From NCBI GenBank assembly GCA_027484495.1, contig JAIXSW010000182.1:1-28610 (forward strand): a stretch of DNA of 28,610 bases, in the 5' to 3' direction. A program made the position numbers and the translations under genes. Positions 23,030-28,610 of this stretch are shown here, piece by piece (position 1 is the stretch's first letter; each line of letters starts with the position of its first letter). Below the pieces are notes generated by a model that saw only the letters and a program-made list of their open reading frames with translations, did no database searches and was not told where the DNA came from. This DNA comes from Gammaproteobacteria bacterium. GTDB taxonomy: Bacteria; Pseudomonadota; Gammaproteobacteria; Enterobacterales; Alteromonadaceae.

Positions 23030-24437
23030 ACAGCAAACATCAACGCCAACACGGCCATTATCAATGGCCACCCGGGTGCTGCTATTTGTCGCGCTGGCCG
23101 TGCTGCTTTGCGCCGCGCTACTGGCAACGATGCTACAAAATTCAATTGAAGCGCATTTTTCCGAACAGGATGCCGGTGAACTGCAGGCTGTCGCACACTC
23201 CGTCTTGCATACGTTGCAGGACCCAACGTTAGGCCCGCAGCAACATCATGCCAGCCTGCATCAGGTATTGACTGGTCATCATCAAACTTATTACCTGGTG
23301 CTGGATGTTAATGAAAAACCGGCCCTCAGTGCCGACGGTGCCGATCTGACACCGTTATTTAACCTGACCCGCGCGGTCGAACAAATCACTCCCGCCGATT
23401 TAGTCAGCTGGCAACAAGCAGAACACACTTATCGCGGTGCCATTTTGCAGGGACCAAACGGCATCCGCATCGCGGTTGCCATGGAAATGGAATTTCACCT
23501 GCACTACCTGCATCTGCTGCGCTGGACTTTATGGCTGACAATCGCCGGCGCCGTCGCGCTGATTTTACTCGCTGCCTGGTTTGGTGTACGCCAGGGCCTG
23601 TTACCACTGCGCCGCCTCAGCAGTGACATCCGCCAAATCAGCGCTGAAAACTTACATTTGCGATTGGAACCAAGCCAGGTACCGGTGGAACTGGCAGAAC
23701 TGGTACAGAGTTTTAATCAGATGATTGAAAACCTGCAGCAAGGGTTTGCCCGCTTGTCGGAGTTTTCTGCCGATATCGCCCATGAGCTGCGCACGCCATT
23801 GAGTAACCTGATCACCCAGACGCAGGTCAGCTTAAGCAAAGAACGTACGCTCGACGAATACCGCGAATTGTTGTATTCGAACCTGGAAGAGCAGGAACGG
23901 CTGGCCCGAATGGTCAGTGACATGCTGTGGCTGGCGAAAACCGAGCATGGTTTGCATAAACTGCAGCTGGAGCCGGTTGCGCTGGCATCACTGTGCCAGC
24001 AGTTGTTTGAGTTTTTTGAAGTGATCGCCGATGAAAAAAACGTGCAGCTGCACTACGAAGGTCCAGCGCTGACCATCAACGCTGACAAGCTGATGCTGCA
24101 ACGCGCGTTGTCGAACTTGTTATCCAACGCCATCCGTCACGCCGCGGCGTCCAGCACCGTGCAAATCAAAGTGCTCCCGTCTATCGCACATGTTGAAATA
24201 CGGGTGATCAATCAGGGCCTTATCATTGCAGCGGAACACTTGCCACGTTTGTTTGAACGTTTTTACCGTGCCGATCCATCCCGACAACGCCATAGTGAAG
24301 GCGCCGGTCTTGGCCTCGCGATGGTGAAATCTATTGTCGAACTGCATGGCGCACAAATCAGTGCCTGTTCCGTTTTAAAAAACGGCCTGGAACCTAATCA
24401 GGCACAGACTGAATTTGTACTGCACTGGCCGCAATGA
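23013..24437 (+). CDS. Heavy-metal-type sensor histidine kinase (CusS/CopS-like)
   Basis: A 474-residue membrane kinase. Two membrane helices (about 20-42 and 171-192) flank a ~130-residue periplasmic sensor domain containing several His (QQHHASLHQVLTGHHQTYY) and a Met/His segment before the second helix (AMEMEFHLHYLH). Then come HAMP (LPLRRLSSDIRQIS), HisKA with phospho-acceptor His257 in SADIAHELRTPLSNL, and a HATPase domain with NLLSNAIRH and EGAGLGLAMVKS. The architecture and kinase core match CusS/CopS. Its start overlaps the regulator by 17 bases, so the two are coupled. The His/Met-rich periplasmic stretches are compatible with Cu(I)/Ag(I) binding, though the ligand is not proven. A sequence of uncertain role (24500-24519, CTGTCATTACCATGTAACAG) lies after it. 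Confidence 0.88.
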   Translation: MTTPAEQQTSTPTRPLSMATRVLLFVALAVLLCAALLATMLQNSIEAHFSEQDAGELQAVAHSVLHTLQDPTLGPQQHHASLHQVLTGHHQTYYLVLDVNEKPALSADGADLTPLFNLTRAVEQITPADLVSWQQAEHTYRGAILQGPNGIRIAVAMEMEFHLHYLHLLRWTLWLTIAGAVALILLAAWFGVRQGLLPLRRLSSDIRQISAENLHLRLEPSQVPVELAELVQSFNQMIENLQQGFARLSEFSADIAHELRTPLSNLITQTQVSLSKERTLDEYRELLYSNLEEQERLARMVSDMLWLAKTEHGLHKLQLEPVALASLCQQLFEFFEVIADEKNVQLHYEGPALTINADKLMLQRALSNLLSNAIRHAAASSTVQIKVLPSIAHVEIRVINQGLIIAAEHLPRLFERFYRADPSRQRHSEGAGLGLAMVKSIVELHGAQISACSVLKNGLEPNQAQTEFVLHWPQ

Positions 24438-24629
24438 ATCCTGCTGGACAGAAAGCCTGGCTTCCGGCAAAGTTAAGGCTATCACGCCTTTGTCCAACGC
24501 TGTCATTACCATGTAACAGCTTTGGGTTGAACTGAAAGGCCAGATCCATCACGAATATAAATCCGGACGGTCCGCCTGCCAGCGCTGCAGGTGTCGTCAG
24601 ACATAAGAATAACAACAGGGATTTTTTTT

Positions 24630-25589
24630 ATGCTGTTCACGCTGTTTATCGTCTGCTGGTTTTCCGCTTCCATGTTCTATGTGTACCAGCTGCGCGGCGA
24701 TGCCCGTTATCAGAGTTTTAGTCAGTATTTACGCAAGAGCTGGCCGATTTTCGCGCCATTTAACTGCGTGTTGTATTTGTTTACCAAACGCAAAGCGCAA
24801 GGCGCTTACATTGACCCCGCCCAATATAAAAACCTGCATTTAATTCAACAGAACTATCCGACCATTCTGGCGGAAGCCAAAGCGCTGTTTGAAAACAAAG
24901 CCTTTTGCCAAACCAATGAACCTGGCAGCCCAGGCTATTATGACGTTGGTTTCCGCACTTTCTTTAAGTACGGCTGGAGCAAATTTTATCTGTGCTGGTA
25001 TGGCTATCAACACGAAAGCGCAAAGAAGAGCTGCCCGCAAACGCTGGCTATTTTGCAGCAAATCCCGGAAATTAAAGGCGCCATGTTTTCAATTCTGCCG
25101 CCGAATTCTCAGCTGACTATTCACTCTGACCCACTGGCTTGTTCGCTGCGTTACCACTTTGGCCTGATGGTGCCGAATTCGCCGGAGTGTTTTATCAATG
25201 TCGATGGCAAAGCAGCACACTGGCGCGATGGTGAAGCCTTTATTTTTGATGAAACTTTCCCGCATTTTGTCCGCAACGACACCGACCAATATCGCCTGAT
25301 TTTAATGTGCGACATCGAAAGACCGATGTACTGGCCGGGCCGGTTGTTTAATTTCTTTTATGGTTTTCTGGTACGTACTACGGTGGTGCCAAACACTGCA
25401 GAAGATAAAGTCGGCAAAGCCAGTGCGTTGTTTGCCAAAGTGTCGCCGCTGCTGGGACAAGGCAAAACGATGAAAAAGACCAACCCCCGTTTGTACAAAG
25501 TGGTGAAGTACAGCCTGAATACCAGCTTGCTGGTGCTGTTTTATCTGCTGCTACACGGGATGTATCAGATTATTAGCAGCGTAATTTGA
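24630..25589 (+). CDS. lpxO: LpxO-like Fe(II)/2-oxoglutarate-dependent lipid A hydroxylase (aspartyl/asparaginyl beta-hydroxylase family)
   Basis: The 319-residue protein has an N-terminal membrane helix (residues 1-20) and another near the C-terminus (TSLLVLFYLLLHGMYQII), which place the catalytic domain at the cytoplasmic face of the inner membrane. Iron ligands His165 and Asp167 (IHSDP) and His212 (FPHFVRND) and the 2-oxoglutarate Arg222 (YRLILMCDIERP) are all visible, with CFINVDGKAAHWRDGEAFIFDET between them. This matches LpxO, which adds a 2-hydroxyl to a secondary acyl chain of lipid A. ATG 24630 follows AGGGA at 24615-24619 across a T8 run; GTG 24591 is the alternative. It lies about 190 bases after the metal-type kinase gene and before a bidirectional terminator. 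The substrate is inferred from similarity. Confidence 0.85.
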   Translation: MLFTLFIVCWFSASMFYVYQLRGDARYQSFSQYLRKSWPIFAPFNCVLYLFTKRKAQGAYIDPAQYKNLHLIQQNYPTILAEAKALFENKAFCQTNEPGSPGYYDVGFRTFFKYGWSKFYLCWYGYQHESAKKSCPQTLAILQQIPEIKGAMFSILPPNSQLTIHSDPLACSLRYHFGLMVPNSPECFINVDGKAAHWRDGEAFIFDETFPHFVRNDTDQYRLILMCDIERPMYWPGRLFNFFYGFLVRTTVVPNTAEDKVGKASALFAKVSPLLGQGKTMKKTNPRLYKVVKYSLNTSLLVLFYLLLHGMYQIISSVI

Positions 25590-25615
25590 CGCTATCAAAC
25601 TTGCGATTCAGTGAC

Positions 25616-25644
25616 AAAAAGGCCGGTGTGAAACCGGCCTTTTT
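25616..25644. terminator. Bidirectional intrinsic terminator
   Basis: AAAAAGGCCGGT (25616-25627) pairs with ACCGGCCTTTTT (25633-25644) around a five-base loop. It sits between the convergent lpxO-like and M61 protease genes and serves both strands. Confidence 0.92.
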
Positions 25645-25657
25645 ACATCCACAGGTC

Positions 25658-27466
25658 CTACAGTTTTTTCGCGCCCAGCCAGGCATCACGCCGCTTCACG
25701 CTGGCACGGCTGGCTTTGCTGTCCAGGCTCAGCTGCAACGTCGGATCGGCCGCTACTGTGATATTGACACTGTGTTCCTGGTCAAAGCGGCGGAATTTCA
25801 GTGCCAGCACGTCGCCCGGCCGGGCCGCTTTCAGCGCAGTTTCAATATCTTCCGCGCTGCGCAACCGGACGGCGCCTAATTGCAACAACAAATCGCCGTC
25901 GGTCACGCCGGCACTGGCCCAGGGGCTGCCATCGCGTGCTACCGATTGCACCTGCACCGCATCACCAAATGTATTCAGCGTCAGTGGCCCTAACCAGGCT
26001 TTATCCGGATGCGCCGGGCTCAGCGTTAAGCCCATTTGCGCAAACAACGCGGTAAAGTCCGGTAAGGCCGGGCCCTGAATACTGTCGCGGAAAAATGCGG
26101 CGGCAAACTCAGCATCGCCGCTGACTTCAGCCAATGCCTGTTGAATGTCAGCCAGCTGATACGGCTGTTCCGGTTTGCCAAAACGTTGCCACATCAGTTG
26201 CATCAGCGCATCGAGATCGCTGTTGTACTGCGTGCGCAATGTTAAATCCAGTGCCAGCGCTACCACTTCGCCATAGGTGTAATACGACAGGAAATGGTTG
26301 CCGTAGTTGGTTTTATCGACAGCAACACCGGCATCAACAAACACCGCTTGCTGACTCACTGCCGCAGGCCCGGACCAGCGCCGCGCCGGTGTTTGCAGCG
26401 TCTGGTTGAGTGGCTTTTGCACTTTTTCCAGATAGGTATCCAAATCAAAGTGACTGCTGCGTTTGAGCGCCAGCTTGCCGTAATAGTTAGTGAAACCTTC
26501 GGCAAACCAGAGGGCATCGCTCATATTGGTCTGGCTGTAATCAAACGGCTCCAGGTTTTTTGGCCGGATCCGTTCCACATTCCAGGCATGGAAAAATTCG
26601 TGAGAGATGGTTTCAATCTGGCTGAACTCGGCCTGTGCCAGCGAGCTTTCGCTGGTCACTACTGTTGAATTACGATGTTCCATGCCATCGCCATCTACAC
26701 CCGGCAGGTAGTCGGCGATAAAGGTGTAACGCTGATTGGCAAAATCCGGCAGCTCGCCAAAAATCGCCTGCTGCTGACGCACCACCGCCTGAGTTTTTTC
26801 TAACAACACTTTGGCCTCGTCGGCAGTACCGGCATGATGCAGCGCCAGTTCAATCTGATAGGTTTTGCCGGCGGAGGGCTGGCTAAAACTCAGCAGCTGA
26901 TGCTCACTGATCTCGAGCGGACTATCCATCAGATAGTCCAGTTGCGGTGCCGTAAAAGTGCCATCCGGCTGCGGATACAACTGCGTGGCCGCACGCCAGC
27001 CAGCCGGCAGTGCTTTGAGACTGACTGTGGCCGGTTTTGCCCGCAGCGACGGCGCAAACAACAGCGATGCCGGTATATTCAGGTGCGCATGGCGGCTGTC
27101 GATCTGGTTGTAAGTGCCGTCGGCATGATTGCCAAACAACAGATAACTGACCTGGACTTCGCCCTGATGGCCACTGACTTGCCAGCTGGTCGGCGACAGC
27201 CGCTGCAGCGTCAACGGATTACCCTGACCATCCAGCGCTTTGAGCGCATAGATATTTTTAGCAAAGTCATGCCGGGCATAACGGCCTGGTGACGCGGAAG
27301 ACATCTGCAGCAGCAAAGGCGACGCATCTGGCGCGACAAAACGAGCGCTGATTGCCACCTGATGGCGATCGTGCCCAGCCAAATCCAGCTGATAATGACT
27401 GTCGGCCAGCGCCGTGGCACTGACGCCTGCCAGCAAAAATGCCAGCTTGAAACGATTAAACTTCAA
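25658..27466 (-). CDS. Secreted M61-family (glycyl aminopeptidase-like) metalloprotease with PDZ domain
   Basis: The 602-residue protein has a signal peptide (FKLAFLLAGVSATALA-DS), an N-terminal beta-rich region with SPGRYARHDFAKNI (an M61 hallmark), the zinc motif HEFFH at 289-293 and the third ligand Glu323 in FAEGFTNYYG. A PDZ domain lies at about 500-572 (WASAGVTDGDLLLQLG). This is the full architecture of M61 peptidases, which prefer N-terminal Gly or Ala in studied members. The start is TTG 27466, eight bases after AAGGA on the minus strand; no ATG is available near that point (ATT 27469 is another option). It ends just inside a bidirectional terminator. Expected location is the periplasm. 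Confidence 0.92.
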   Translation of the reverse strand: MKFNRFKLAFLLAGVSATALADSHYQLDLAGHDRHQVAISARFVAPDASPLLLQMSSASPGRYARHDFAKNIYALKALDGQGNPLTLQRLSPTSWQVSGHQGEVQVSYLLFGNHADGTYNQIDSRHAHLNIPASLLFAPSLRAKPATVSLKALPAGWRAATQLYPQPDGTFTAPQLDYLMDSPLEISEHQLLSFSQPSAGKTYQIELALHHAGTADEAKVLLEKTQAVVRQQQAIFGELPDFANQRYTFIADYLPGVDGDGMEHRNSTVVTSESSLAQAEFSQIETISHEFFHAWNVERIRPKNLEPFDYSQTNMSDALWFAEGFTNYYGKLALKRSSHFDLDTYLEKVQKPLNQTLQTPARRWSGPAAVSQQAVFVDAGVAVDKTNYGNHFLSYYTYGEVVALALDLTLRTQYNSDLDALMQLMWQRFGKPEQPYQLADIQQALAEVSGDAEFAAAFFRDSIQGPALPDFTALFAQMGLTLSPAHPDKAWLGPLTLNTFGDAVQVQSVARDGSPWASAGVTDGDLLLQLGAVRLRSAEDIETALKAARPGDVLALKFRRFDQEHSVNITVAADPTLQLSLDSKASRASVKRRDAWLGAKKL

Positions 27467-27643
27467 AATGAGGGTCCTTTTGGCTGCAATCTTTTGCCGA
27501 AACTTTGGGCAGTTGACAATTCCTCAGTAAATCACAGAGCCGGCCCCCCCGGCAAAGCAATTTGCCCCGCGGCGGTATAGTGTTGGTCGCATGGTTAGCG
27601 TGAAGAACTGGCGGCGGTTTTGCCGCGTTGATGTTGCAGGATG

Positions 27644-27670
27644 AAAAACGGCAGGAAGACCTTCCTGCCG
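27644..27670 (-). terminator. Intrinsic terminator of the Ig-repeat/beta-barrel gene
   Basis: CGGCAGGAAG (27649-27658) and CTTCCTGCCG (27661-27670) form a ten-base-pair stem. On the minus strand it is followed by TTTTT (27648-27644), shortly after the stop codon at 27690. Confidence 0.85.
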
Positions 27671-27689
27671 TGATGTCCGATCCTATTTG

Positions 27690-28610
27690 TCAGAACCGGT
27701 AACTGAGTGTGAACTGCAGCACACGCACGTCTTCAGGCGCCAGCGCGATCTGCTGCCAGCCAACACCAGTCACCCAATGCGCATTGGGTAGATATTGCAG
27801 CGCCAGTCCGTAATACAGATCTGTACCATCGGTTTTACTGTGCAGTGTCGAGCCGTTCATGCTGCTGTTAATATCGCTTTGCCAGGCCATCAGACCGAGT
27901 GGCAGTTGTAAGCGCCAGTGTTGTTGCTGCCACAGCCCAATCCGCACGCCGGTAAACAGGCCATCTCCTAACACCGGGGTCAGACTTTGTACGGCCTGAT
28001 GATATTGCGCCGGTGTCAGGGTTTGCGTGCTGAGGTCGACACTGGCTTCGCCCAAATCCTGATAACCCAGTTCCAAATCCAGTCGCTCCAGCCAGCGCCA
28101 TTGCAGGCTCAGACTCAGCGCGGTATCGCTGTCATCCAGATTTCGCAGCGTGCCGGAAGGTAGCCCTACCAACACTCTGTGGTCAGCCTGACTGGCTTTA
28201 CTCTGCCCGACGCCCAGCTGGAGTCCGAAATCGGCCGCCTGCGCCGCACCGCCGCACAACAGCAGTGCCAACAGCCGATATCGACGGCCAAGTCCAAGGA
28301 CCAACAACAAGCCAGCACCGATCATTGACATTGCCCCCCCTGACGATTTGTTACTGACCGTAACAGTCTGATAAGCCGTGACCGTGATACTGACCTGACC
28401 GGTCGCCTCACCACCAAAACCATCACTGATGCGGTAACTGACGATATCGATGCCATTAAACCCGGATTTCGGCGTGTAACGCAGCCGGTTATCACTGTCT
28501 ATGGTTACGCTGCCGCTGGTCGCACTGGCGCTCAGTACTTTCAATGGATCGCTGTCTGCATCGCTGTCGTTACTCAGCACATTGATGCTGATTGCGGTGC
28601 GATCATCGGT
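27690..28610 (-). CDS. Ig/cadherin-like repeat protein with GlyGly-CTERM-like tail fused in frame to a small outer-membrane beta-barrel (partial)
   Basis: The frame stays open to the window edge, so the 5' part is missing; 306 residues are visible. First comes a cadherin-like/Big_9-type repeat (INVLSNDSDADSDPLKVLSA, RYTPKSGFNGIDIVSYRISD). Then a Ser/Gly-Gly motif, a hydrophobic helix and Arg-Arg follow (SSGGAMSMIGAG ... GLGRRYR), the layout of the GlyGly-CTERM sorting tail cut by rhombosortases. Directly after it, without a stop, is a second hydrophobic segment ending GGAAQA-AD, like a signal peptidase site. The last ~181 residues have alternating strands and end in FTLSYRF, the C-terminal Phe signature of BAM-inserted barrels, probably eight-stranded (OmpW/OmpA-like size). 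The two parts may be made separately through an internal start at 28325. A misassembled G7 tract cannot be excluded. Confidence 0.75.
   Translation of the reverse strand, partial: TDDRTAISINVLSNDSDADSDPLKVLSASATSGSVTIDSDNRLRYTPKSGFNGIDIVSYRISDGFGGEATGQVSITVTAYQTVTVSNKSSGGAMSMIGAGLLLVLGLGRRYRLLALLLCGGAAQAADFGLQLGVGQSKASQADHRVLVGLPSGTLRNLDDSDTALSLSLQWRWLERLDLELGYQDLGEASVDLSTQTLTPAQYHQAVQSLTPVLGDGLFTGVRIGLWQQQHWRLQLPLGLMAWQSDINSSMNGSTLHSKTDGTDLYYGLALQYLPNAHWVTGVGWQQIALAPEDVRVLQFTLSYRF
28323..28340 (-). promoter_or_regulatory. Possible internal ribosome binding site (G7 tract) and ATG for the beta-barrel part
   Basis: On the minus strand AGGGGGGG (G7 at 28340-28334) is followed eight bases later by ATG 28325-28323, with another in-frame ATG at 28331. 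Starting at 28325 gives MIGAGLLLVLGLGRRYRL..., a basic/hydrophobic segment leading to the AQA-AD cleavage site. The same G7 encodes the Gly-Gly of the sorting motif. Confidence 0.4.

Noticed and set aside
27551..27566. GGCAAA-gcaa-TTTGCC hairpin between the M61 gene and the last gene
   Set aside because: The short stem has no T-run and no clear role; it is probably chance in a GC-rich spacer.
27591..27644. Seventeen-codon plus-strand frame after TATAGT near 27575
   Set aside because: No convincing SD or -35 and no similarity; too short to support as a gene.
1..28610. tRNA genes, CRISPR arrays, insertion sequences, attachment sites or riboswitches
   Set aside because: Looked for and not seen; no tRNA-like cloverleaf, regularly spaced repeats, transposase or integrase motifs were found by reading.

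Overview
The window looks like the chromosome of a free-living gammaproteobacterium. The gmk-rpoZ-spoT-ridA...recG order, the rarD-yigI pair and the close protein matches recalled to Alteromonadales/Pseudomonas-type sequences point that way. A Rheinheimera/Alishewanella-like member of the Alteromonadales-Chromatiaceae group is my best guess (inference, not tested). No tRNA, rRNA, CRISPR array, insertion sequence or phage gene was seen. Nearly all of it is coding, and no gene-free gap exceeds about 300 bases.

Layout. 1-4.6 kb: the start of a CPBP membrane protease (minus), then a plus-strand run of a MaoC-type hydratase, a secreted S9-type alpha/beta hydrolase, an unrecognised periplasmic protein and a DUF4442 hotdog protein. 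4.6-12.1 kb: a housekeeping block of guanylate kinase, RNA polymerase omega, SpoT, RidA and RecG. Two paralogous orphan periplasmic solute-binding proteins sit between ridA and recG. The first of these has a clear signal peptide but no ATG/GTG/TTG in front of it. 12.1-20.5 kb: an 87-residue protein of unknown function, a GntR/FCD regulator, an EF-G paralogue with highly biased codons, and a trans-4-hydroxyproline catabolic cluster. The cluster comprises the 2-epimerase, an FAD D-amino-acid (D-hydroxyproline) dehydrogenase, the DHDPS-family deaminase and alpha-ketoglutarate semialdehyde dehydrogenase. It is arranged as two divergent units around one GTATAC-centred operator, and the GntR gene very likely encodes its regulator.

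20.5-25.6 kb: rarD and yigI, separated by a row of five consecutive hairpins, then a CusRS/CopRS-like two-component system with a perfect metal-type box in its own promoter, and an LpxO-like lipid A hydroxylase. 25.6-28.6 kb: an M61 (glycyl aminopeptidase family) protease with a PDZ domain, and the 3' end of a large gene running off the window.

That last gene is the most unusual object here. One uninterrupted frame encodes a cadherin/Ig-like repeat, a GlyGly-CTERM-like sorting tail, a second signal-peptide-like segment and then a small outer-membrane beta-barrel ending in Phe. A G7 tract placed like a Shine-Dalgarno sequence precedes an internal ATG, so the locus may make two proteins from one frame or a processed polyprotein.

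All functional names come from reading motifs and from memory of the families; no search was run.
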